A stretch of DNA of 64,000 bases from Macrosoma leucophasiata (GCA_036365455.1 JAWQUS010000017.1:11718001-11782000), one strand, 5' to 3'; shown: positions 20,961 through 33,492, numbered from the stretch's first letter. A program made the numbers and translations. Notes: generated by a model not told the origin, from the sequence alone.

Positions 20961-21115
20961 CAAAGCCAGAATATTTGTGTGGGACGGGGAGCGGAGGCAT
21001 GTCACGTATTTCGGTGTGGTTTTGACTAGGATTTATCATAGTAAACACTAGAACCATGATAGCGGATTTATATATCTTAGCCAAACCCGAACCAGAGAAT
21101 ATGTAATAATACTAC

Positions 21116-21316
21116 GTATAGAATGGACACTTCGACGTCCCGCTCGATTTCCCCGCATCACCCAATCTTCTCCCCTCTTATGGGCGACGGTTGGTATTTT
21201 GTACGTGCTACGCACACAGGTGCACGTGTAAATACACGTCACTGATTGATGTCTGTGTAATAGAGACCAAATTAAGCGTTTGTATGGAATTTTGGCGGAG
21301 TGTCCGCGGTGTGCCG
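21116..21316. repeat. Repeat E, copy 1
   Basis: About 190 bases in common with 53028-53212, about 90% identical by eye: 'gggcgacggttggtatttt', 'acgtgctacgcacacaggtg', 'gtaaatacacgtcactgatt' and 'gtctgtgtaatagagac'. No coding potential. Both copies are in the same orientation. Confidence 0.8.
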
Positions 21317-21476
21317 TAACGTAGCTATGAGTTCCTATTTGAATAGGCCATCAGACATGTTGTTATTAGGCACCAACACAAACTTTGAACATTTAATTTC
21401 ACACTTATTGTTTTAAATGTGTATTCAAGTGATGAAGGGAATAGATATTACGATTTAAGGTGATTAAGTAGGTACC

Positions 21477-21578
21477 CATCCAATTTTCCGTTGGCACGTC
21501 CAAGGTGTAGTAAAATTAACCGTTGCGATGACGTAAGTTCGGTGAAGGCTTCAAAATTTGAATCCTTGGAGGAACCAT
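21477..21578. repeat. Repeat D, copy 2
   Basis: 'catccaattttccgttggca', 'taaccgttgcgatgacgtaa' and 'aatttgaatccttgga'. It carries an 8-base insertion compared with copy 3. Confidence 0.7.
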
Positions 21579-21924
21579 AATAGTATTCTGCATAATAATA
21601 CATTGTATGCATTGTGTTGATGCTTTTTTTTGTATATGGCATAGATGTTTTTAACAGATCCTAAAAACCAAAAGCCCAAATATAGATTGCCTCGCTTCTA
21701 TATTTTAACATGCGTATCCTTGAGGCCTGAGTTGTTGTTGCCTTGTGCTAAAAATTACATGACAATGCATTACATCACCACCAATGCAACTTTACCACCA
21801 GTGTTTGGTAAAGAAGCAAGCAGGCCTCTTCTGGATCCATTTCACCTGGATAAGTTCTACCCATGGCATATCCACTTATTCACTAAGTTAAAACTCTACA
21901 AAATATAAAGGTACAGCGGTCTTT
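21579..21924. other. Unassigned DNA
   Basis: Includes the 87-codon plus frame at 21645-21908, which I do not recognise. No domain is visible. Confidence 0.35.
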
Positions 21925-22310
21925 TTTCTTCAGTGTGGTATTCTAGTGTGTTTACTGCTGGGCACGAGTCTTTCCCCATTTTGGGGGGAGGCCTGGAGCT
22001 TACTCCACCCCGCTCCAATGCGGATGAATGGGTCGCTCCAATGATTGAGATACGGGTTAGTGGCCAACCCGCTGTCGGATGTTTTCAAACCGGCCATAAG
22101 GCCTCCGACAAGGTTTAACGACTGCTATCTATCGATAGCAACCGGGACCGACGGCTTAACGTGCCCTCCGAAGCACGGAAATGCGCATATTTTAATTTGC
22201 CACTAGCGATCACCCATCACACACCCGACCGCGCCCGTAATGCTTAGCCGAGTAGATCGCTTACGGTGTGCACCAGCCGCGGGGCTATACCCGCAACAAG
22301 TTTATACTTA
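21925..22310 (+). repeat. GC-rich dispersed element G (LINE end or SINE-like)
   Basis: A sharp GC-rich block with phrases typical of a widespread lepidopteran repeat, such as 'tactgctgggcacgag', 'ccgggaccgacggcttaacg', 'tgccctccgaagcacgg' and 'ccgcggggctatacccgc'. Only one copy is in this window. I recall the 'gggaccgacggcttaacgtgccctccgaagcacgg' type of sequence from lepidopteran repeats but cannot assign the class here. Confidence 0.5.
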
Positions 22311-22463
22311 ATTTGTAATAATGTGACCAAATTCGTTTCACGATTTCCGTTGCGTTTAGTTATTACATGTGGTCTGGTCTTTCTAAGAAATTTGAACAAA
22401 AACATTTCACACTAACTTATTCAAGTAACAATTAATTCAAGTACATTTCCATGTTTGTTCCAT

Positions 22464-22555
22464 GCTCATCCAATTCTCCGTTGACACGACCAAGGTAACG
22501 TTTAACCGTTGCAATGACGTAAGCTCAGTGAGGCATTTGAATCCTTGGATAGGAA
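22464..22555. repeat. Repeat D, copy 3
   Basis: 'catccaattctccgttgaca', 'cgaccaaggtaacg', 'taaccgttgcaatgacgtaa' and 'atttgaatccttgg'. Confidence 0.75.
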
Positions 22556-22599
22556 CATGTTGCTCTTTTTGAATCAATAATACTTACGTTCTTTATTTT

Positions 22600-22862
22600 T
22601 ATGTCATGAAGTTGCAAACAAGTAGGTACGTACATTGATGGTAAGTGAATACTGTGACCTATGAATATCTTCACAAAAACCAGATATCTCAATGCAGATG
22701 TGTTGCCTCTCCTGAGGCCTAAGTTAGGTGTTATGCCTCTGTGTCAATAATTACAGGGCCGTACGAACCGGATCAGGATCGTGCCAAACATTAACATTTA
22801 GCGGCAAGTAGAGGTACTACCTATACCCGCGAGCTCTATCACTAGAACTCTACTACCAGTAG
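22600..22862 (+). repeat. Repeat C, full-length diverged copy
   Basis: Contains the head ('tttatgtcatgaagttgcaaac'-like), the middle ('ggcctaagttaggtgttatg', 'acagggccgtac') and the hairpin tail ('cgcgagctctatcactagaa', 'ctctactaccagta'). Confidence 0.75.
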
Positions 22863-22911
22863 ATAAAACGTTTTGAGCATTCTTGATAGGATGAATGGCA
22901 TTTTTTCCACC

Positions 22912-23105
22912 CGGGCTAGGCAGTGAGCGTGGAGCGCCACGCATCTCGGTTCCTACACATCTCTCGTGCCTATTCTACATTAATCATTCTCTTGATACTT
23001 GTATGTCTATTCCGAAGACCCTTGACCCAACCTTTGGGCAGTACTCGCCTAATTTGGTCGAGGGTTAGTCTTGGTTTTCCCTAGGCCTCTGCAATTTATC
23101 CTGTT
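22912..23105 (-). mobile_element. RTE-type LINE family 1, old diverged 3' end
   Basis: Minus-strand match to the final ~190 bases of the family ('cgtggagcgcc', 'cctctgcaat', 'ttccgaagacccttgaccca') with many substitutions. It lacks the (ACAT)n tail and an open frame. Confidence 0.65.
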
Positions 23106-23821
23106 TTCACCTTCACTCTAGTAGAACTTGGTTACCGAAACACTTTTTCATTACGGACTTGGGATTATGGTTGAATGAATTTATGTAGATATTTGAAAGT
23201 CTATGAAATTACGAGCAAATCTGTACCAAAGAAATAAACTGCAAAATTATTTGCATACATTTGATTTACAACCAATTTTCGGCGTCAATAATTTGAACAT
23301 CGGTCGTTATTTTTCAATCGTTTTCTCAAAATATTGAGTTCTTCTAATTTTATTGACCGTTAAGAGTTCATCAAACGAGCACATGTCTGTTAACAAAATA
23401 TTTGAGCTAGGTTTGTAGGCATATGGGTATATGGGTATATGGGCATTTACGATGCCGTTAACAAGTAAACAACTTACCTATATTTTTGGGTTTCCCCAAA
23501 ATATTTATTATTGGAATTTTATAATAGGCAAAATCATCAACGATCATTTATTATTTCATACATCATTTTAATATCTGGACAGTAAAGTAAGTATAGATAT
23601 AACTTATGAAAACAGACATATTATCAATCAAGTGCTCCGCGGTTTCATTTTGCGTATGTGCTGTAATGTCGTCAAATCTTTGTAGTCTATTACGGTATTT
23701 TATACGTTCTTTAGACTGTGCTATTAGTGGCTATCAGTATATTTCACTGGACAATCATCCAGTGCATAGGGCTCTCAACCGAAATTTCCATCGTAATTCA
23801 AGTGTGATATTAGAGGACTTA
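23106..23821. other. AT-rich unassigned DNA
   Basis: Nothing I can support. The 72-codon frame at 23606-23824 has no recognisable domain. Confidence 0.4.
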
Positions 23822-23875
23822 TAATGCCGTGGTGCTTACGCCCGTGAGCCCGGCAATGGAGCTCTACCACCAGTT
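23822..23875 (+). repeat. Repeat C tail, solo
   Basis: 'atgccgtggtgcttacgccc' and 'atggagctctaccaccagtt' match the tail module alone, without the repeat C body. Confidence 0.75.
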
Positions 23876-24094
23876 AACTCTCTGTAAAATGTAATTCAAA
23901 ACAATAAGTATTAAAAATTGTGTTAGTTTTAACAGTTTACTTTATCAGAATAATGGCATTTATTTAAAATTTCATTTCATTAGATTAACGAACGAGACCG
24001 TGACCAATCGATACTTTCATCTAAAAACCTCTAGCTTGCAATTTTCATCAAAAATATTAAGAGTCGTTAAAGAAGCCTGTTTATTTAAATATTG

Positions 24095-24165
24095 TTTTTA
24101 TATATTTTTTCGCAATAACACATGCGAATGAAAAATTTTTAAAGAAAAATTGAAAGAAAAATTTG
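24095..24165 (-). repeat. SINE-like body downstream of a tRNA-like head
   Basis: 'cgcaataacacatgcgaatg' and an 'aaagaaaaattgaaagaaaa' stretch recur at about 57305-57415. On the minus strand this lies directly after the tRNA-like sequence, the arrangement expected for a tRNA-derived SINE. Confidence 0.5.
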
Positions 24166-24238
24166 ACTTCAGGCGGGGCTTGAACCCGCGACCACTGGGA
24201 ATCTAGTCCAGCCGCTTTTCCATTTGAGCTACTGAAGT
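24166..24238 (-). tRNA. tRNA-like sequence, probably SINE head or tRNA pseudogene
   Basis: 73 bases with a perfect 7-bp acceptor stem (ACTTCAG / CTGAAGT) and a perfect 5-bp T-arm (GCGGG-TTCAAGC-CCCGC). The D-arm (GCTC / AAGC) pairs in only three of four positions. The anticodon arm (CTGGA / CCCAG) has an A-C mismatch next to the loop CTAGATT, giving a nominal AGA anticodon. Serine tRNAs should have a long variable arm, absent here, and the base after the anticodon is T rather than a purine. I therefore judge it non-functional as a tRNA; the adjoining repeat supports a SINE origin. Confidence 0.45.
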
Positions 24239-25154
24239 CCATGCCTGATTGTCGAATTTTTCCTTCACATTTATTGCATTGCCTTGGGTTGGCAATTATT
24301 TATTATCTACATGTTTAAAAAAGTCTTTTAAATATAGTAAGTGTTTTCTTAGGTTTTCGCGAGGTACACTAATTGAAATAAAACTAGTTTTCGGATTTAT
24401 CTCTCGTACCTATATTAAACTAAAATGATTATTTCTTGCTCTCTTCTTTTAAATATTCAACTGGAAGTTAATTAGGAAAGGATATCACCATTAAATAGCT
24501 AAAAGCAAAATTTGTAGCATAGTATAGCATAGCTATCACAACAAGCATCCACGTTTCGGAACATAAAACTATCGTTCATCACGATTTTATTCAAATACTA
24601 ATCAAAGTAACTCCACATCCTTATTTAACAACAAAAAGGAGATAGTGATCAGGTAATATATTGATTCATTGTTGGATTTGCCTAATCTGCAAATTGCTTA
24701 TTCGGGTTACTTCGATAAGACGTATGGTGTAGATAAGGTGAAAGTTTAGCCGTCAACATCACGGGATCTTGGCCATATATCGACGATTCTATGAAGACTG
24801 TCACGCTCTGCTAATTTGAATGCAACGGAATTATCTCCTTGATTAATAGACTTATTATGTGATGAGGTTCCAGGAAACATAAAAGAAAAGTTTAACGACG
24901 TGGGAGTGGAAGCTGCAATGTGATAAGAATGTGTACATATTTATGTTTGTTATCTGTACCTACCTATCCATTAGGTAAGTAAGTAGATGATAAGTGAAGT
25001 TGATAAACTTGCATGAATATTTTTTTGATTTAATATTAATGTATGAAATCTATTAGGTTTCTATCATTTTGTCATTTATTTTTTACATTATATTTAATTA
25101 TAGAAGTGACGACTGAAGTAGCCGATATATCTTCAAAGTTGGCAAATGATCGGT
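24239..25154. other. AT-rich unassigned DNA
   Basis: Nothing that I can support. Confidence 0.4.
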
Positions 25155-25270
25155 GGTAGAGAACAAAGCCTTTCACGCGGTGGACGATATAGTGAAGACC
25201 GCAGGCAATTGCTGGTAGAAATCGATCCAGGATGGATCCTGGTGGACATAGTTGCTGTGTGATATGAAGT
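25155..25270 (+). pseudogene. RTE-type LINE family 2, decayed end
   Basis: Reads roughly as VDDIVKTAGNCW...DGSWW, similar to WTDDLVKVAGNRWM...DRSLWHSL in the copy at 57773-58147, with stop codons and substitutions. An old fragment; the assignment rests on this short stretch. Confidence 0.45.
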
Positions 25271-27731
25271 GGGCCTACTCATATGTATTAAAAAAAAATG
25301 AAATCATTCAAAGAGAAACCGCGGGCATTAACCAAGTACTTATCTTTTAATTGAAAAATAATCTTATGTAACTAGAGTCTTAGAGAAATCATTTCTGTTC
25401 GTATAACTATGGTAAAATGCCCAAGGCGTTTTTCTTTATTCCATTACTGGAAATGAAATATGTGTAAAGTCTTCGGTCATTGACTCCGTAGATTTTATGG
25501 TCCAAAGCAATTGATTAAATCGATCTTAATTTCCATGTGAAATCATTGAGCGAACGATGTTGTGTGAAAACTTGTGGAACTATCATAACTGCACCACTTA
25601 GACGAGCAATTTTACGATTTATAAAAAGTGTGTAAGGCTATTAAATGTTAATTGTTCGATTTGTTGATGTCTTAGACTTAAGAAATCTTGATATTCAAAT
25701 TTCTGTTTTTTAAGTAGAAATAATAATTGAAAGCTGCATTGATGGACATGATAATAGTTGAAATGCCAGAATTTGACCTTAACGATGATAAATTCTAGAT
25801 CTAGATTCACATGAAAAAATATTATCTAGGTATATCGTTTTAATTAATTTATATTTTACGAGGATGAATTACGAATAGCTATTGGATAACTTATGTAACG
25901 AGTGTTATGTGACGATGACCAGTCATGTTATTCGTGTTCTTAATATATATCTTTAAAAAAATTACATCTTCAATCGATGATAACGATGGACGTAGGTTGA
26001 AATACGACACGGAGTAACAAGGTACTTAACTTTCACTAGATAAAACCGATCTCGAAAAGTTCGCCAAAAAGTTTGCGAACGAATTTCTTTCTTTTTGTTC
26101 TATAATGACGCGGTCACGCCCCGGCTATAAGTTATTCGTTTGTGTAACTATAATGGTATATATACCAAGGTCAGAAAACCGGATAGCTATACCATACTTT
26201 CGTACTCGATGATCGAAAGCGAATGCGATGCCTCCCGTTTTGGCGACAACTTTCTGTATATATTCGAACCACTTTTTATCCTTTTCCAATCGAAATCTTG
26301 ATAAACATCAATCGTACAAAACTGAACAGGTTCACTTTCCAGAGTTACGTAAGCTTTCGCGCAATAAGTATCATTGTTACGGACTCAATTAATGGCTATA
26401 AATACATGCGATAAGTAACGAAAGAAAGGGTGTTTAATTATATCGAGTCGCTTATATGTCTGTCAAGGGTCGTTATCATTTCTTGTATGCGCAACGATAA
26501 CTGCCCATTATGTACATACATCGTAACTTGAATGAAATGATTTCGAATGATGGAATAATTTGAATATTTCCAGAGACGTACATGTTTAAAGAAAAACACA
26601 ATTACTGTCAACAATTACAGTAACCCTTAGCAGTAACTGCTGTGTAATGATGTTACCTCATTCATTCATATTGAGTTGCGAATAAATTATAACGGAAAAC
26701 AAGTCTATACCTAATATGCCTACTTATGGATAAAAAAATATGTTTGTAATGTTGTTTTTGACATTAATTACAGCGAATAATATTCTCATTTAAATTGATA
26801 CAAGTCACCTTAAGTGGTATTGACGTCCTTGGATTCTGTAGTAAAAACAGTATGGATTTAACAATATACCTATTTAGTAAATAAGATACACATATTAAAT
26901 ATGACCAACTTGCCATTGACCCAACATTTTCATGATTTAATGTATGTGATTATCTGAATACCTAATCTAATGAACCACTAGGATCAAGTGACTAATGTAG
27001 AGTTTGTTGTAGAGTTCAAGATAAAACATAAAAATATATTTAATGCTTAAATATCGGATAGATTATGGAAAAAAGTGATAAACTCTCTGTAGCACGATTT
27101 TATAAACCAGTAGGTACGAAAAAGAAAAAAAGATATAGGTAAAATGCTAAAGTATTGTCATGGTTGGACCAGACATGAAAGATTTTGGCCTGGCCAGCAA
27201 TTTTATTAACAAACGATTCAAAACATTTATTTTTAACAACAACAATTATTTTTTTTTTAATTACCTAACGTAATAACTTGCAAGGCGTAGATACTATTCA
27301 AGCCCTGCCCAAAAACATTATAACGTCTTAGCCCTACGTGTCACCATTTACAACTTACACCTTCACGTGGGCAATAACCCACGCAGATGTATTTGAGATC
27401 AATGCAGGTATTATCCGATATCCACGTATGCCGAAATTGATTGTCAGTGTAACATTTTGGAATCACAATTGAAGGTCGTTGGATAGATACAATATTCTAA
27501 TTGGCGCTACAGTTATACATTTGGCACGACATAGCAATTCATGTAGAAGTTGGGTGAGTGTATTTAATTTGGCCTTGACACAATAACATTTAATTCGGAC
27601 GTAACAATTTGATAATTCAGTAAACACAAGAATCAATGAGAATACAAAATGCCATTCTGTCGTGGATGATTACAGACGGACATATGGAACAAACATGTGT
27701 TAATATCACGACAAAATTAAATATACTTCTA
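25271..27731. other. AT-rich unique stretch
   Basis: About 2.4 kb without a repeat or gene that I can support. Short frames (25619-25810, 26223-26414) have no recognisable domain. Confidence 0.4.
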
Positions 27732-28033
27732 TCTACATATACCTTACATATTATAAAACAAAGTCCCCCGCCGCGTCTGTCTGTCCGTTAGCGATAAACT
27801 CAAAATTTACTGCACGGATTTTCATGCAGTTTTCACAGTTAGATAGGGTGATTCATGAGGAAGGTTTGTGTATGTCAAATACTCATTGCGTGTCAAAACT
27901 CGTTGCTCACACTGATAATGAGAATTGGGACTCGCTTGTTTTTTGTTTTTTATTTTTTGTGCGGCAATGGCTTTAACGTTTCTTGTAAGTAGGAAAGTAA
28001 GTATAGCAGGACGACGTTTGCCGGTCCAGCTAG
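27732..28033 (+). mobile_element. Helitron-like short element, ~300 bp
   Basis: The 3' end 'gccggtccagctag' is followed by T, giving the CTAG/T border. A plausible TC start follows an A at 27731. The interior has 'gtctgtctgtccgttagcg' and 'cggattttcatgcag', typical of these repeats. The 5' border is less certain than in the 34-kb and 54-kb copies. Confidence 0.5.
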
Positions 28034-29324
28034 TATTTTATAAAAAGGAAATGTTTGTATTTTTGTTACCTACAGCTACAGATAAACACAGTGAATGTAT
28101 CTAGTAGTATCTACAGATTTTAAAAATCTTTCATAATTAGAATGCTAACTTATTATGAAAAAAAAAACTTAGAAAACCATGTAATACCAATATGTTTTTT
28201 GCAATCACTCGTAAAATTTCATATAGTTTTGATAATAATCGAAACCGAATAACGGTTACTCTGATTGAAAAAAAAAATAGGGGTTGGTTTAAAGTTTGTG
28301 ATTTCTTTATATTTACCACCATTAATAAAAAACGAAAAAATAAATCTTAAAATCTAAAATCATATAAATATCTATAAATCATAAAATCATAAATCTTTTA
28401 AAAATATTAAATTACTTAGGTTTCTTTTTTTTAATGTGGTGGCTGTTACAACTCTTATATTAAATTGTTACGAAGATCGGCTATTTTTGGACGATTTGCG
28501 TGAGATCTGCTTAAGGCCCTTAAGCAGATAATATCCCTTTTTCCTATATCCTACAGGTCGAACCGTGGTAAACTGCTAGAAGACAATAAATAACAGAAAC
28601 TTCACTTCGTAAGGGTAGGTAAATATGTCGAACATATTTTCATATGAAAATTCGGGGAATATTCCCTGAATGTATTTATTGTTGAGAAACTCAGTAAGTG
28701 CCATTAAGAATGTGCTGATTAGAAACAATCCCAATACCTATAGTTTATTCACTACCACGGAGATCAAACCCTGGAACTAAGCTATAACAGTAGCAATCTA
28801 TTAAGTAAATCAAAATTAAAAGTAAATAAGTATTTTTTCTTAACAATACAGCCTTCTTTCCAACGGTACTTGCCTCCATTACTAGCATCACCGATCACCG
28901 TTCATGTTTTGACTGCGATACGCACCGTTATGGCAATTTCGTACATTGAATATCAATTAATACTCAAACCTCGTGGATTTAACACAATAAAAACACAAAA
29001 TAAAAGGAGGACGGCCTTAATCTAAAACCTGAGGCTATAGAGCAGTAAAGGTCATCAGAATTTACATCGTGCGTGTCCCAATTTGCGGATTCACAAAATG
29101 GCGGAATGTGGGTGCGACAAAATGGCGGTTTATTTATTTTTTTCTTTTGTAAACTTTTTAATCCGTGGGTGAACATGTCGGCAAGGTCGAGGTCGTCAAT
29201 TATTTATTGTCACTGCAGAGTTGTCGAGTCACTTGTTGCGCAAACAGTGGCGATTTGCATAGAAGGTGCTTTCCAATTGGATCTCTGGCAATGCTACACG
29301 GTGCTGCATACGATATGTCTTTGT
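28034..29324. other. Unassigned DNA
   Basis: AT-rich, with simple 'aaatcataaa'-like repetition near 28340-28400. No supported gene. Confidence 0.4.
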
Positions 29325-29516
29325 GATTCACTCATCTTGACAGTACGAAAAACAAATGAAAATCACACATTTGCCTAATTTGTATTTGGAATTATGTTCT
29401 TTTTAAAATTTTAACTTTCAATGATACCAAACCCAGCCAGATACAAATACTACAGCCAAAGAGATTTTATTACAAGTTCATACATACTGTAATGCGAAAA
29501 GACTTTTTCCCCAACC
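29325..29516 (-). mobile_element. Orphan mariner end
   Basis: 192 bases about 96% identical to the transposase start and right terminus of the mariner at 53649-54904 (compare 54712-54904), ending in the terminal repeat 'actttttccccaacc'. The rest of the element, including nearly all the transposase and the other terminus, is absent. The breakpoint at 29325 falls just inside the transposase start. Confidence 0.9.
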
Positions 29517-29947
29517 TATTATTAAACCAAAAAAATCCCGACGCAAAAAAATGATTTTGAAATATTCCTTCAATTTTAAATTGAGTTTTGTTTCACAATT
29601 TAAGTTTTATTCAAAATATAGGGAAAATATATTTTTTGACATACTTATTGTTCCAAGCACCCAACAGTTACTTTCTTTATTGATAGATTGATACCGAGTC
29701 ATGAACTCATAGAAATATCAATAATTGTTATTTAAATTTCTATGCAAAGACCAGAACAACATTTGCAATGTAATTAAATAGATATATACCTACTTACTTA
29801 TTTAAATAGTGTTAAAAATAAGTAAGAGCTTTTATTAAGTCTCATTTCCAAAATATGCGGTCTTGGAATTGCAGTAGGTACCTACCTATTACATACAGTA
29901 TTAATTTTCAAGCAACAAAATTTATAAATAGGTATATTCCTTGTATA
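29517..29947. other. AT-rich unassigned DNA
   Basis: Nothing that I can support. Confidence 0.4.
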
Positions 29948-30107
29948 TATTTTCACGCCAGGTCCCTAACGGGGTAGACAGAAAGTGTGGATAGAGCGCC
30001 AGATATCCCGGTCCTGACATACCTCTCGTGCCTCATCTACTTTCATAATTATCTTCATACATGCACGCCGATTCCTAAGAATTTTGACCCCACCATCAGA
30101 CAGAACA
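29948..30107 (-). mobile_element. RTE-type LINE family 1, 5'-truncated scrap
   Basis: The last ~155 bases of the LINE on the minus strand ('tcacgccaggtccctaacgg', 'gagcgccagatatcccggtc', 'cacgccgattcctaag'). The 5' truncation is at about 30106. The flanks hold similar 'ttccttgtat' and 'tttcttgtat' sequences, a possible mutated target-site duplication. Confidence 0.85.
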
Positions 30108-31939
30108 TTATTTCTTGTATTACGTAAATTAGGTACCTTTTAATCAATCAATTTTTATAATAAAAACAGAAATCAGATAAAATTAAATAGTAAATCATAT
30201 AAAACTACCAAAATGGTAAATTAAATCATATTAAAACTAAATCAAAATAAAATCATAAACGAAATAAAAAAAAAAACAAGAAACGGCCAACATTTGAAAG
30301 TGAGGATAATTAAGTAGGTAAATACTTAGGTACTCGTTCACTTTCTTAAAACAAACATAATTTGAAGTACTTATTAAAAAAATATTGAGTTTGATAAGAT
30401 GCAAACATGAAGTACCTAAAAATGGCCTTGTAGATAATTTTTAAGAGCCATGTAAATTAAATATCTTTCGTAACAGTTAATTGCATTATCTTATAAAGTG
30501 TATATTAAAAATGTTTCTTAAATTTAATATATTGATAAAAATATTCCTGCCGTTGTCTTCTGCAACTTTAATAATATTGATCAAAAATTGAAATACTGTA
30601 GCTATGTACTTAGGTATCTTTTATTTTTAAAAATGATTGTTGGCATTTTAACTGCTGTTTTATGTTTATCAACAGATTATTTAAACTAAGTAGATACTTA
30701 TTAAATTTTATGGATATTGTGGTGAACGGTAATTGTTAACGTTTTATTTTATCAATTAACATAATTTGGCAGTGCATAAATTTTATTAGCTTAGCGCCGA
30801 TTATTAATCAACGGTAAAGAAATGTCAAAACTTCATTGAATATAATTAATACATTAATCACTGATTAACCTTTTCAATTTGTAACGTTGTTCGTGTTCCT
30901 ATATTTTTGTAAATTACAAATGTTGTAAAGCGTAAAATTTAATTTAAAATTCGTGTCATAGAATTAGTACGGAAACGACTAAACGTTATGCATTTAACCG
31001 AATATGACCAAGGTTAAACAATGACCTTAGGCGAATGACACCAGAATTACTGTGTCTAATGAACAAAATAATGTTTCAATGTTCTGCTTGGTTTGTATTT
31101 AAAAAAAATATATTGTAAATGATTTTTTTTTGCGGAACCAGTGTGAATGTTTCCATAACAGGGAGCTAATTGAAAATACACATCGTGGAACAATACAGTA
31201 AACAAATATTACGAAAAGCTTCGGTGTCTAGTGAATGTCAGAGGGCAAATTGAAAGTTCAATATTTGTTTTAAATTTCTAAAGCAAAAGTAAACTACAAA
31301 GTTTAACGGCAATTAGCAAGAGATATGAATTTTGATAATGAAAAAATTATTTAACCAGTAGAGCTTGAAAATGTTTTTGTTAAATCTATAGAATAAGCTA
31401 CGAAATTTGGTCAAATCGCAGGTTGTTAACATTTTGTAATAACAATAATTTCGTGACGTCATGACCGCGTATTGCATTATCAGAAACGTCTGGCTCTAAG
31501 TCATAACATAAACAATTATTTTCAAAATAATTGTATCCGATTACTTATATAACGCAAACATAAGAGTATAAAGTATACTATAGCATAAGAAAAAAATAAG
31601 GTTTATGGGATACTTAGCATTCTAGAATGGTAAATTATCATGTCAAAGTTATTTAAAAATTTGGATATAAAGTTAGTTTATTCGGTCAAGGATTTGTACG
31701 CCAAAAAGATGAGTGCAGACGTTGTATATCATCAATTATGTTTTCAAAAGTTTATTATATTTGTCAGTTATACCTGAGCTAAACATTAGTATCTCTGACA
31801 CGTCTATAAAGAAACATTTTGTGAATGTAGAGTCATAAGTTATAATTTAAACGTATGATTTAAGTGTGAGAATTAAGAGGCAAGCAGAGAGCAACGCTGG
31901 ACGACAGCGATTTGAAATGAAACACAGACATTATTTGTG
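30108..31939. other. AT-rich unassigned DNA
   Basis: Nothing that I can support. 30150-30290 is low-complexity A/T-rich sequence. Confidence 0.4.
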
Positions 31940-32125
31940 CCTAGAACGTGCAAATCGTGGACTACCCTCTGAGGTGCTCCCTCGGCGCTACAGTATAGGG
32001 TTCTTCAAAATTAGTATCCAAAGAGTCTTTCAGGGCTGGCAGCACGTTGCAAGACGCAGCAACTTTCCTGGTGTTGTAAATGTTCATAGGCTACGGTGAC
32101 CACTTTCTATCAGCTTGTCTGTCAA
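31940..32125 (+). pseudogene. CR1/Jockey-type LINE extreme C-terminus
   Basis: Reads GLPSEVLPRRYSIGFFKISI, matching ELPSEVFPRCYNMGFFKNGV in the copy at 45329-46003, then runs through into the 3' untranslated segment ('gttgtaaatgttcataggct', 'acggtgaccact'). 5'-truncated. The frame upstream of about 31940 is unrelated host sequence. Confidence 0.8.
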
Positions 32126-33226
32126 ACTTTTGACAGAAAGAACCTGCACCAAATCAATTGATGTGAAGAAGCGCGTTTAGAACATTCTAAAATATCCCGT
32201 CTCTTCGATTTAAAATTGCCCTTGGAATATACGCAGTGGCTTGTTTGACGTACGCTAAATCGTTTATGCATCGGAGTAGGCCGTTGCAGATATATTTTTG
32301 GATTCTTCTAGACCTGAATGTATCTGCGGTGCTTCTATACAAGACATGATCCATATTTCCTACCCATTGGGCCCTAACTGCACAAGTAAAGATTTGATGG
32401 AAGCATCAGATACGGCTTGTTACATTAAAATGTTTTTTTTTTCGGAACATAATAATACATTTACTATTATAATATGAATACTGCTGAAGAATCGAATGCA
32501 CCTGGCTACTACCGCCCCCGCTTCAGCAGCCTCCTAGCCTATACGCTTAATGAAGTGAGAGGCACTGAGAGGTGCGTGTGCGCCGGATAAGCGTCAACTT
32601 GTTACGGCATCTGACGCAATACTCACTTGCAATATATGGAACTAAATAACTTGATTGTCGCTGCATTCCATCGCCATTAACAGATAACTGTTATTCATAC
32701 TGATTATATTAGTATTTATAACGCACAATTCTCTTTGTTCAAGATAATGAGATGAATTAAGCAGAATCGAGTTTTTTTAAGTCCAATGCCGCAAAGATTA
32801 AAGGAATAATCGACGTATTAAAAGGTTTCTTACAGATAAATATGACGAAGTGTTAATAAAATTAAAGTGCTTGTCGGTATTTTGTTCCAATGCTCTCTGT
32901 TTTTCATGAATTTGAATGGATATTTATAACTGTTTAAGTTTATCGAGGTCTATTTATTGTTTTTGACAGAGAAACTTTCAAAAGAGATATTTTAAGAAGG
33001 CACAAAATTAATTTAATTTAGTTCTAGACAAGTTGGTAATGTGAATTAAGTTAATTGTAGACACAGAGCAATAAGTTCTTCTAAATCGGCGAACATGTTT
33101 TAGAGTATTCGGAAAATAGAGAAAAGAAGGATATCGAAAAACTACTTACATGAAGTAATTGTCATTTCATACAACTCTTTTGTTAGATTTTAAAGTTTGA
33201 TGAATTATTAACCAATACATGTTATG
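32126..33226. other. Unassigned DNA
   Basis: Nothing that I can support. Confidence 0.4.
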
Positions 33227-33492
33227 TACCAATGCGAATGTGGAAGGTTGCAGAGGCCCAGGAAGAGCAAGACTGACTTACCATGACCAAATAGGTCGAG
33301 TTCTGTCTGATGGTGGGGTCAAACGTTTTAGGAATCGGGGTCAAACGTTTTAGGAATCGGCGTGCATCTATGAAGAGAATGATGAAGGTAGACGAGGCAC
33401 GAGAGGTATGTCAGGACCGGGATATCTGGCGCTCTACACTCTCTGCCTACCCCGTTAGGGACCTGGCGTGAAGATACACACACATAATATAT
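33227..33492 (+). mobile_element. RTE-type LINE family 1, short insertion with TSD
   Basis: The last ~250 bases of the LINE plus tail, flanked by exact 12-base duplications 'atacatgttatg' at 33215-33226 and 33493-33504. An internal 22-base tandem duplication ('ggggtcaaacgttttaggaa' unit, 33315-33336 and 33337-33358) shifts the frame. The tail is ACAC/ATAT-like. Confidence 0.9.
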
